Assembly: GCA_900546255.1 (NCBI GenBank)
Contig: URCB01000064.1
Span: forward strand, 1-9,659
Reading direction: 5' to 3'
Origin: an uncultured Eubacteriales bacterium
Lineage (GTDB): Bacteria; Bacillota; Clostridia; Oscillospirales; Oscillospiraceae
Length of the DNA: 9,659 nucleotides
Below the pieces are notes generated by a model. The model was not told the DNA's origin. It saw only the letters and a list, made by a program, of their open reading frames with translations, and ran no database searches. The position numbers and the translations under genes are program-made. Shown here piece by piece: positions 1 to 5,982 of the stretch. Each line of letters opens with the position of its first letter. Positions within the stretch are counted from its first letter, which is position 1.

Positions 1-91
1 GGCTTTCTCTAGAGAAAGCCTGGATCCCCCGCCCGGGACCGGGCGGGAACCCACCCCGCAGGTTCTAACCTGCGGCGGTTCTAACGGAACC
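1..91. repeat. Cluster of four hairpins/palindromes downstream of the sirtuin genes
   Basis: Four dyads are packed almost end to end. Positions 1-20 are a perfect palindrome with no loop (half-site GGCTTTCTCT). Positions 28-36/39-47 form a 9-bp perfect stem (CCCGCCCGG) with a GA loop. Positions 56-64/67-75 form a 9-bp perfect stem (CCGCAGGTT) with a CT loop. Positions 77-81/87-91 form a 5-bp stem (GGTTC). The word GGTTCTAAC occurs twice, at 61-69 and 77-85. The block lies just 3' of the minus-strand gene ending at 119, so it may contain the transcription end of that operon. None of the stems is followed by a T-tract inside the window, and the outermost one touches the window edge, so a T-tract could lie beyond it. 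A dispersed palindromic repeat is the alternative. Confidence 0.55.
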
Positions 92-118
92 ACCTGTCGA
101 CAACAACCAGCGGAACAC

Positions 119-862
119 TCACACCTGGATCTGCTGAAAAATGTCCGTGAAGCTGTGCCCTCGCACTACGATGCCCGCCCGGGCATCGAAGACCAGAGGA
201 GCGGTGTTCACCAGCACCAGCTTGTGGCCCTGGTAAGCCTGCATCAGGTTGGGCACCGGAAACTCCCGGAGGGCGGAACCGTCGATCACCAGCACGTCGG
301 ACTGGCGGACGATCTCCAGGGCCTGGGCCAGCAGGTCCAGGTCATAGGGCTCTTCCTTGAGGACAATGGCCGGGCGGACATAGTCCCCGCACATGTCTAC
401 GTTGCAGTAGGGGATGTGGGTGGGGCTGTCGGTGATGTAGAAGAAGTCCAGAAACTTCTCGCACTTACCGCACCAGCTGCGCATCACGGAACCCTGGAGT
501 TCCAGGACGTGTTTGCTCCCTGCCTCCTGGTGGATGCCGTCGATGTTCACTGTGAGGATGGCTTTCAGCTTGCCCGCCTCTTCCAGCCGGGCCAGGGCCT
601 CGTGGGCGGGGCTGGGCTGGGCGGAGAGGACGTAGGGCAGGATGCGCTCCCGGTAGTACCGGTAAAAGTAGAAGGGGTTGCGCTGGAGGAAGGTAAAGCA
701 AAGAATTTCATCCGGGGGGTATTTGTACCGTTCCAGGTACCCCTCGTCCATAGCGCGGTAGTCGGGAAACCCCGCCTCGGCGGAGAAATCCTTGCCAGTG
801 ATAAAGACGATGTTGTCGCTCTCGCGGATCCACTTTTCCAGGATATTTAGCTCAATGTCCAA
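119..862 (-). CDS. SIR2-like protein lacking the catalytic histidine (degenerate sirtuin paralogue)
   Basis: This 247-residue protein aligns with the adjacent sirtuin over its whole length (both begin MD, share W11-I12, then Y48-P49-P50, NIDG, and a C-terminal GHKLVLxN). The SIR2 signature residues are eroded. The GAGxS...GIPDFR loop has become GKDFSAEAGFPDYR at 23-36. TQNID reads TVNID at 104-108. The catalytic His is Gln123 in LELQG. GTSL reads GSAL at 195-198. A zinc ribbon is still plausible (C131, C134, C153, C158), though the second pair is spaced CxxxxC instead of CxxC. The start is a TTG at 862-860, preceded by AAGGAGG with about 8 nt spacing; N-terminal agreement with the neighbour supports it. 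The gene sits 24 bp after its paralogue's stop, so it is almost certainly co-transcribed. By family knowledge, loss of this His abolishes deacylation, so I infer a binding, regulatory or otherwise repurposed role. The intact frame argues against a decaying pseudogene. Confidence 0.85.
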   Translation of the reverse strand: MDIELNILEKWIRESDNIVFITGKDFSAEAGFPDYRAMDEGYLERYKYPPDEILCFTFLQRNPFYFYRYYRERILPYVLSAQPSPAHEALARLEEAGKLKAILTVNIDGIHQEAGSKHVLELQGSVMRSWCGKCEKFLDFFYITDSPTHIPYCNVDMCGDYVRPAIVLKEEPYDLDLLAQALEIVRQSDVLVIDGSALREFPVPNLMQAYQGHKLVLVNTAPLVFDARAGIVVRGHSFTDIFQQIQV

Positions 863-886
863 AGGGGAACCCTCCTTCCCGGGGCC

Positions 887-1615
887 TCAGTCCACGGTGA
901 TTTGGGAGAAAACCTCTCCGATGGGGGCGTGGATGGCCAGGTCTGCCCGGCTGTCCATGCCGGTGGCGGACTTGTTGATGAGCACCAGCTTGTGCCCGTT
1001 GTAGTAGTTGATGAGCCCTGCGGCAGGGTAGACCACCAGGGAGGTTCCCCCAATGATGAGCATGTCCGCCTGCTGGATGGCGTGGATGGCTCCGGAGAGC
1101 ACATCGGCGTCCAGTCCCTCCTCATAGAGGACCACGTCGGGGCGGACGATGCCGCCGCAGACCGGGCAGCGGGGCACGCCGGTGGTGTCCCACAGGAAGT
1201 CCACGGGGTACTTTGTCTTGCACTTCATGCAGTAGTTGCGCAGGGTGGAGCCGTGGAGCTCGTAGACGGTCTGGCTGCCGGCGGCCTGGTGGAGGCCGTC
1301 GATGTTCTGGGTGACCACGGCGGTGAGCTTGCCCGCCTGTTCCAGCTCTGCCAGCTTCAAGTGGGCGGGGTTGGGCTTGGCCCCCCGGATGAGCATCTTC
1401 TCCCGGTAAAACCGGTAGAACTCCTCCGGGTTCTGGGCAAAGAAGGAGTGGCTGAGAATGATCTCCGGGGGATAGGCGTAGGACTGGTTATACAGCCCAT
1501 CCACGCTGCGGAAATCTGGGATGCCGGATTCCGTGCTGACGCCGGCGCCGCCAAAAAAGACGATGCGCTGGCTCTCATCGATCCATTGCTGTAAGGTTTT
1601 GATGTTCTGATCCAT
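887..1615 (-). CDS. cobB: NAD-dependent protein deacylase, SIR2/CobB family
   Basis: This 242-residue cytoplasmic sirtuin should remove acyl groups from protein lysines using NAD+, giving nicotinamide and O-acyl-ADP-ribose. All family hallmarks are visible: the NAD-binding loop [14 protein letters not shown] (23-36), TQNIDGLH (102-109), catalytic His121 in ELHG, zinc cysteines C129/C132 and C150/C153 in two CxxC pairs, and GTSL (190-193). Its length is normal for bacterial sirtuins. The ATG at 1615 has AAGGAGG a few bases upstream. The gene lies 46 bp after the carboxypeptidase stop and 24 bp before a degenerate paralogue, so all three probably share a transcript. Substrate choice (acetyl, succinyl or other acyl) cannot be decided from sequence. 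The symbol cobB is the usual bacterial name and does not claim orthology to the E. coli gene. Confidence 0.95.
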   Translation of the reverse strand: MDQNIKTLQQWIDESQRIVFFGGAGVSTESGIPDFRSVDGLYNQSYAYPPEIILSHSFFAQNPEEFYRFYREKMLIRGAKPNPAHLKLAELEQAGKLTAVVTQNIDGLHQAAGSQTVYELHGSTLRNYCMKCKTKYPVDFLWDTTGVPRCPVCGGIVRPDVVLYEEGLDADVLSGAIHAIQQADMLIIGGTSLVVYPAAGLINYYNGHKLVLINKSATGMDSRADLAIHAPIGEVFSQITVD

Positions 1616-1661
1616 GGTAACCTCCTTGCGCCCTGGGGCGCGGCTTCAAGGTGAACTGGGT

Positions 1662-3608
1662 TCAGCGCCGGTCTCTGGGCCGGCGGGGTTGGGAGTTGTG
1701 GTTTTGGGAGGGGGGACGGCGGTAGTCGTTGGGGTCCTGGCCGGCCTGGCGGGCCCGGCGCTCCCACTCCTCCCGGCGGCGGCGTTCCCGGTCGGCCTGC
1801 TCCCAGCGGCGGCGCTCTTGGCGCTGGCGTTCCTCCTGCTCTTGGCGGCGGCGACGGGCCTCGGCCTCCTGCCGGCGGCGGCGCTCCTGGGCCTCTTGGC
1901 GGCGGCGTTCCTCCTCCCGGCGGCGGCGTGCTTCCTCCCGCTGGCGGCGTTCCTGCTCCATCTGGCGTTGGCGCTGGGCCCGTTCCTGTTCTAGTTGGCG
2001 CTGGCGCTCCTCCCGTTCCCGCTGGCGCTGGGCCCGCTCCTGGGCCAGCCGTTCCTCCCGCTCCTTCTGGCGGGCCTGGCGCTCGGCTTGGAGCTGGCGG
2101 TGCCGCTCCTCCCGCTGCAGGCGCTCCTGCTGTTGCTGCTGGCGCAGGAGGAGTTCCTCCTTGCGCTTTTGCTCCCGGGCGGCCTTTTCCTGCTGGGCCA
2201 GGGCTTCATCCTGCTGCCGGGCTTCGGCCTCCCGCTGGCGGAAGGCCATCTTCTCCTCCAGTTTGGCCTGGCGGCGGGCTTTGCGCTCCTCCTTGGTGCG
2301 CTCCCGATACCGGCGGAGGAAGCCGATGCCCAGGAGAACCAGGGCCGCCAGCAGCAGCAGACGGACGAAGATGTTCCCCAACACGGTGTTCACACTGGTG
2401 ACAAAGGCCATGAAGGGGGAGAAGGACACGTCGCTTACCGCCACCATATCGATGGTGCCATACTCCTGCCCGGCATAGATCACCGTGACGGTGCCCAGGA
2501 TGTCCCCCGCCGAGATGGGGGCGGAAGCCACCTCGCTGTTCAGGCGGAGGCGGAGCTCCAGCCGGGTGTCGTCATAGGTGCCGGGGATCAGGGCCCGCAC
2601 CGATTGGGCAGGCCGCAGGACCACGTGGCTGGTGTCGGCAGAGAAGCGCACGGGGATCTCCTGGAGGTAGGTTTCCGAATCCAGCAGGGTGGCGGCGGAG
2701 AAGTTGTCCGAGGCCCAGTCCAGCAGCCGGACCGATTCGGAAAACTGCATCCGCTGGACGTTGCCCTGGCTGTCGGTGGGGTTTTCCGCTCCCAGAACCA
2801 CGGAGATGAGGGTGTGCCCCTTCATCTCCACGGCGGCGGTGAGGCAGTAGCCCGCCTGGCCGGTGCTGCCGGTTTTGATGCCGATGGTACCGCTGTAGGT
2901 GTACCCCGGATGGAGGGCGGAGGTGAGCAGGGCGTTGGTGTTGTACAGCGTCCGCTCCCCGGAGAGGTTGGTGGCGGGGACGGTATAGGTCCCGGTGGAG
3001 ACGATCTCCCGGAAGGTGGCGTGGGTCATGGCCTGCTTGGCCATTTTGAAGATGTCCCGGGCGGTGGTATAGTGGTCATCGCTGTGCAGGCCGTGGGGGT
3101 TGACGAAGTGGGTGCCACTCATCCCCAGTTCTTGGGCCCGCTGGTTCATCTGCTCCACGAAGGTGGGGATGTCCCCGGCCACCGCGATGGCCAGGGCATT
3201 GGCTGCTTCGTTGGCCGAAGCCAGCAACAGGCAGTAGAGGAGGTTGCGCACGGTGATCTCCTCCCCCGCCTGCAGGCCGGCGGTGGAGGAGTCCGGGGTG
3301 AGGTCGGCCAAGGCGGCATCGTCCATGGTGATGACGTCGTTCAGGTCCAACTCCCCCCGGCCCACGGCCTCTAGGGTGAGCAGGGCGGTCATAATCTTGG
3401 TGATGCTGGCGGGGTAACGCTGCTCGTCTGCCGCCTGCTCGTAGAGGACCTGCTCGGTGTCCATATCGATGAGCAGGGCGGACTTGGCGTCAATGGACAG
3501 GGAGGTGACCCCCTCGTACTCTACGGCCCCTGCCAGGGGGGCCAGCAACCCGGTGAGCAGTGACAAGGTCACCAGGAAAGAAACCGCGCGAATCAGCGTT
3601 TTTTTCAT
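1662..3608 (-). CDS. D-alanyl-D-alanine carboxypeptidase (class A low-molecular-weight PBP) with long charged cytoplasmic tail
   Basis: This 648-residue protein starts at the ATG at 3608, the third of three in-frame ATGs (3623, 3617, 3608). I chose it because it gives a clean signal peptide, MKKTLIRAV followed by a hydrophobic stretch to about residue 28; no start has a strong Shine-Dalgarno. The peptidase S11 domain has the three active-site motifs of DacA/DacF enzymes: SITK (68-71, nucleophile Ser68), SAN (131-133) and KTG (245-247). A beta-rich C-terminal PBP5-type domain follows (about 312-392). The enzyme trims the terminal D-Ala from peptidoglycan stem peptides outside the membrane. Most relatives are near 400 residues and end in an anchor. 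Here a transmembrane helix (about 414-431) is followed by LRRYRER and ~190 residues of Arg/Glu/Gln-rich sequence, which topology places in the cytoplasm. It heads the operon with the two sirtuin genes and is divergent from the two-component operon. Confidence 0.93.
   Translation of the reverse strand: MKKTLIRAVSFLVTLSLLTGLLAPLAGAVEYEGVTSLSIDAKSALLIDMDTEQVLYEQAADEQRYPASITKIMTALLTLEAVGRGELDLNDVITMDDAALADLTPDSSTAGLQAGEEITVRNLLYCLLLASANEAANALAIAVAGDIPTFVEQMNQRAQELGMSGTHFVNPHGLHSDDHYTTARDIFKMAKQAMTHATFREIVSTGTYTVPATNLSGERTLYNTNALLTSALHPGYTYSGTIGIKTGSTGQAGYCLTAAVEMKGHTLISVVLGAENPTDSQGNVQRMQFSESVRLLDWASDNFSAATLLDSETYLQEIPVRFSADTSHVVLRPAQSVRALIPGTYDDTRLELRLRLNSEVASAPISAGDILGTVTVIYAGQEYGTIDMVAVSDVSFSPFMAFVTSVNTVLGNIFVRLLLLAALVLLGIGFLRRYRERTKEERKARRQAKLEEKMAFRQREAEARQQDEALAQQEKAAREQKRKEELLLRQQQQQERLQREERHRQLQAERQARQKEREERLAQERAQRQREREERQRQLEQERAQRQRQMEQERRQREEARRRREEERRRQEAQERRRRQEAEARRRRQEQEERQRQERRRWEQADRERRRREEWERRARQAGQDPNDYRRPPSQNHNSQPRRPRDRR
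1749..2315 (-). repeat. Low-complexity Arg/Glu/Gln tract encoding a predicted single alpha-helix/coiled coil
   Basis: The codons for carboxypeptidase residues about 432-620 form a GC-rich, imperfectly repetitive stretch built from CAG, CGG/CGC and GAG words. The protein alternates basic Arg/Lys with Glu/Gln at roughly i, i+3/i+4 spacing (for example QEREER, RRRQEAQERRRRQ), has almost no Gly or Pro, and few hydrophobic heptad positions. That fits a stable single alpha-helix better than a classical coiled coil. After it the sequence changes to a short Pro/Asn/Arg-rich end. The repetitive DNA also produces long open frames on the opposite strand, which are not genes. Confidence 0.8.
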
Positions 3609-3627
3609 AGGAAACATCCACATCCCG

Positions 3628-3636
3628 TGTTATAAT
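3628..3636 (+). promoter_or_regulatory. Candidate extended -10 promoter for the two-component operon
   Basis: TGTTATAAT at 3628-3636 is a perfect extended -10 element (TG-N-TATAAT). No good -35 lies upstream, where sequence overlaps the carboxypeptidase start, but extended -10 promoters tolerate this. A start near 3643 would give a leader of about 200 nt before the regulator ATG at 3843. Confidence 0.45.
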
Positions 3637-3698
3637 AGTCATAACTTTCCCCGGGGCAGTACCCATTGGGGAAAGGAGAAAGCAAATCCATTGGACTA

Positions 3699-3727
3699 AT
3701 CATAACAAAGCTGGCCGCCGGACGCAA
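3699..3727 (-). promoter_or_regulatory. Candidate promoter for the carboxypeptidase-sirtuin operon
   Basis: Read on the minus strand: TTGCGT (3727-3722), a 17-nt spacer, then TATGAT (3704-3699), with TG one base before the -10 giving TGTTATGAT. The -35 is weak (3 of 6), but the extended -10 and spacing are good. Transcription would start near 3692, leaving a leader of about 85 nt before the ATG at 3608. Confidence 0.45.
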
Positions 3728-3743
3728 TGGGGGAGGGGAAAAA

Positions 3744-3827
3744 GGGGGAAATTTTGGTGAAATTTCCCCCGCCTCGCCGCTCCGCCCCCTCTGGGGCGGC
3801 CATGGAAGGACCCCGCCGCCGCGGCGG
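3744..3827 (+). repeat. Hairpin-rich leader upstream of the response regulator
   Basis: Three dyads occur in a row. The first is an 11-bp perfect stem GGGGGAAATTT (3744-3754/3760-3770) with a TGGTG loop. The second is a 7-bp stem CCGCCCC (3782-3788/3793-3799) with a CTCT loop. The third is a loopless 12-bp palindrome CCGCCGCGGCGG (3816-3827), ending just before the AAGGAGG at 3831-3837. No T-tract follows any stem, so a plain terminator is unlikely. Options are a structured 5' leader or a dispersed palindromic repeat inserted between the divergent operons. Confidence 0.6.
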
Positions 3828-3842
3828 AGAAAGGAGGCAGAC

Positions 3843-4532
3843 ATGGCACGGATCCTGGTGGTGGACGATGAGAAAGTCATGGTGAAAGGCATCCGCTTCA
3901 ACCTGGAAAACGAGGGGTACACCGTGGATGTGGGCTACAACGGCCGCCAGGCGGTGGACCTGGCCCGGGCCAACGACTATGACCTTATCATCCTGGACCT
4001 GATGATGCCCGAACTGGACGGGCTGGAAGCCTGCATGGAGATCCGGGCCTTTTCCTCGGTGCCCATCATTATGCTCACCGCCCGGGGAGAGGATACCGAC
4101 AAACTCCTGGGCTTTGAGTACGGGGCGGACGATTACATCACCAAGCCCTTCAACATCCTGGAGGTCAAGGCCCGGGTAAAGGCCCTCCTCCGCCGGGCGG
4201 GCACAGCCCGGCGGCAGGCAGAGCGGCAGGACCAGATCTCCCTGGGTGGGCTGACCCTGGACTCTGCCAGCCGCGCCACCTGGAAGGACGGGGTGCCGGT
4301 GGAGCTCACCGCCCGGGAATTTGACCTGCTGGAACTGCTCATGCGCCATCCCAACCGGGTCTACAGCCGGGAACAGCTGCTGAACCTGGTGTGGGGCTAC
4401 GAATACACCGGGGAGTACCGGACGGTGGATGTCCACATCCGCCGCATTCGGGAGAAGGTGGAGGCCGACCCGGCCAACCCCACCCTCCTGTGTACCAAGT
4501 GGGGGGTGGGGTACTATTTCCACGGGAACTGA
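3843..4532 (+). CDS. OmpR/PhoB-family response regulator
   Basis: This 229-residue transcription factor is phosphorylated by its partner kinase. The receiver domain (about 1-118) shows the acidic pair D8/D9, phosphoacceptor Asp52 in LIILDLMMPELDG, Thr79 in MLTARGE and Lys101 in YITKPF. A short linker is followed by a winged-helix DNA-binding domain (about 130-227) with the typical LTAREFDLLELL, SREQLL, and RTVDVHIRRIREK...GVGYYF signatures. The ATG at 3843 is chosen because AAGGAGG (3831-3837) lies 5 nt upstream; the frame is open further back to about 3666, but that part encodes only hairpin-derived low-complexity sequence. The kinase gene follows about 40 bp after the stop (given the start chosen there). 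Its targets are unknown; the divergent cell-wall carboxypeptidase is an obvious candidate by position only. Confidence 0.95.
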   Translation: MARILVVDDEKVMVKGIRFNLENEGYTVDVGYNGRQAVDLARANDYDLIILDLMMPELDGLEACMEIRAFSSVPIIMLTARGEDTDKLLGFEYGADDYITKPFNILEVKARVKALLRRAGTARRQAERQDQISLGGLTLDSASRATWKDGVPVELTAREFDLLELLMRHPNRVYSREQLLNLVWGYEYTGEYRTVDVHIRRIREKVEADPANPTLLCTKWGVGYYFHGN

Positions 4533-4572
4533 CCGGAAGGGGCGGCTGACCAAGCTGGCGGACAAGTGGGGG

Positions 4573-5982
4573 TTGGACCTGCCCCACTCCCTCCAGACCA
4601 GGCTGGCCCTGGGGTATTTCTGCATCATTGCAGCCCTGCTGGTGCTGATGAATACCTACCCTATGATTATGAACCAAAACCTCCTCTTCCGCTCTAAGCA
4701 GACCACCATGGCCAACCAAGCCGCTCTGGTGACCAACACCCTGGTTACCGCCGACGAGCTCACCAGTGAGACGGTGACCCAGGCCATCGCCCAGCTGGAG
4801 GACTTGGAGGTTCAGCGCCTTGTCGTCACCGACGAGGCCGGCCTGGTGCTCTACGACACCGGGGAGGATTCTGCCGTAGGAAAGTACCTCTTCCTGGGGG
4901 AGATTGTCTCCGCCCTGGAGGGCAACGACGCCTTCTCCAGCCGGTACCAGGACGGGGTGTTCTACAGCCGTTGGGCCACCCCGGTGATGGACCGCAACCA
5001 GGTGGTGGGGGCGGTGTACCTCTACGAGGAGGACAGCAGCCAGGGGGCTCTGCTGGTGGAGCTCCAGCGCAACCTCCGGCTGATCTCCGCGGTGGTGTGC
5101 TTGGCGGGGCTGGTGCTCTTTGGGGCCTTTTCCGCCTCCCTCTCCCGGCGGGTGCGGGCCCTGCTGGGGGGCATCCGCACCGTGCGGGCAGGGGAGTACA
5201 CCCACCGCATCTCCCTGCCCGGGCACGACGAGCTGGCTCAGCTGGCCGATGAGTTCAACCAGCTCACCGGCCGCTTGCAGGTCACCGAGGAGGAGCGGCG
5301 GCGGTTTGTGTCCGACGCCTCCCACGAGCTCAAGACCCCCTTGGCCTCCATCCGCCTGCTCACCGACTCCATCCTCCAGGATGAGAACATCGACCAGGCC
5401 ACCACCCGGGAGTTTGTGGCGGACATTGGGGAGGCTGCCGACCGCCTGATCCGCATCAGCCAGGAGCTGCTGGAACTCAACCGCCTGGACGAGGGCCGTA
5501 CCCTCCTCCGGGAGCCGGTGGGCCTGAATGCCCAGGTGGAGAAGGCGGTCCGTCTGCTCCAGCCCCTGGCAGAGAGCGCCCAGGTCACCCTGGAAACCGA
5601 CCTGGGGGAGGACTGCACGGTCCTCTGCAACACGGAGGACGCCATCCAGATCCTCCGCAACCTGATGGAGAATGCCATCAAATACAATGTCCCTCAGGGC
5701 AAGGTGTGGGTCACCACCCGCCGGGTGGGGGACCGGGTCCGCCTGGAAGTGGCGGACACCGGCGTGGGCATCCCCCAGGAGGACATGCCCAAGATCTTCC
5801 AGCGGTTTTACCGGGTGGATAAGGCCCGCTCCCGGGCGGCCGGGGGCACCGGCCTGGGCCTGTCCATCGTCCGGGACGCCGTGCGCCGCCACGGGGGGGA
5901 GATCACCGTGGCCCCCAGAACGTCAGCTGGCGTGGTGTTTACCGTGCTGCTCCTGGCGGAGGAAGGGGGGGCACCGTCGTGA
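4573..5982 (+). CDS. Membrane sensor histidine kinase (HAMP-HisKA-HATPase)
   Basis: From the TTG at 4573 the protein has 469 residues. In order: transmembrane helix (about 11-32), an extracytoplasmic PAS/Cache-like sensor domain (about 35-165, with VTDEAGLVLYDTG and a ...TPVMDRNQVVGAVYLYEE end typical of that fold), second transmembrane helix (about 168-190), HAMP (about 191-236), HisKA with phospho-His251 in SHELKTPLASI, and HATPase_c with the N box NLMENAIKYN (363-372), DTGVGIP (395-401), FQRFYRVD (409-416) and GGTGLGLSIV (424-433). All catalytic boxes are intact, so it should autophosphorylate and serve the adjacent regulator. The start is uncertain. Protein-like sequence extends a little upstream without an ATG or GTG; a CTG at 4546 has GGAAGG 5 nt before it. 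The ATG at 4429 would overlap the regulator by about 100 nt and begins with shadow-frame residues. The stop overlaps the lipoprotein start. Confidence 0.93.
   Translation: MDLPHSLQTRLALGYFCIIAALLVLMNTYPMIMNQNLLFRSKQTTMANQAALVTNTLVTADELTSETVTQAIAQLEDLEVQRLVVTDEAGLVLYDTGEDSAVGKYLFLGEIVSALEGNDAFSSRYQDGVFYSRWATPVMDRNQVVGAVYLYEEDSSQGALLVELQRNLRLISAVVCLAGLVLFGAFSASLSRRVRALLGGIRTVRAGEYTHRISLPGHDELAQLADEFNQLTGRLQVTEEERRRFVSDASHELKTPLASIRLLTDSILQDENIDQATTREFVADIGEAADRLIRISQELLELNRLDEGRTLLREPVGLNAQVEKAVRLLQPLAESAQVTLETDLGEDCTVLCNTEDAIQILRNLMENAIKYNVPQGKVWVTTRRVGDRVRLEVADTGVGIPQEDMPKIFQRFYRVDKARSRAAGGTGLGLSIVRDAVRRHGGEITVAPRTSAGVVFTVLLLAEEGGAPS

Noticed and set aside
1..118. Possible tRNA or tRNA-like structure in the hairpin cluster
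   Set aside because: The stems do not form a cloverleaf and no anticodon arm or T-loop consensus is present on either strand.
119..862. Divergent sirtuin as a pseudogene
   Set aside because: The full-length frame is uninterrupted, the RBS is strong and hydrophobic-core positions are retained; changes concentrate at catalytic and NAD sites, as expected for a repurposed protein.
155..1594. Plus-strand open frames opposite both sirtuin genes
   Set aside because: These are antisense shadows of high-GC coding sequence, with no recognisable family and no RBS.
1729..3374. Long plus-strand open frames opposite the carboxypeptidase
   Set aside because: They mirror the GC-rich, repetitive minus-strand gene; their translations are low-complexity (Arg/Ser/Trp, Leu/Ala or Gly/Val rich) with no domain signature, while the minus strand encodes a complete enzyme.
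3666..3842. N-terminal extension of the response regulator to an upstream start
   Set aside because: The added residues come from hairpin sequence, receiver domains begin at the MARILVVDD motif, and AAGGAGG marks the ATG at 3843.
4429..4572. ATG at 4429 as the kinase start
   Set aside because: It would overlap the regulator by about 100 nt, and the first ~35 residues are shadow-frame Arg/Pro/Ser/Gly sequence; kept only as a remote possibility.
4339..5892. A 517-residue minus-strand open frame opposite the sensor kinase
   Set aside because: It is a codon-position shadow rich in Gly, His, Val and Leu; the plus strand carries all kinase motifs in order.
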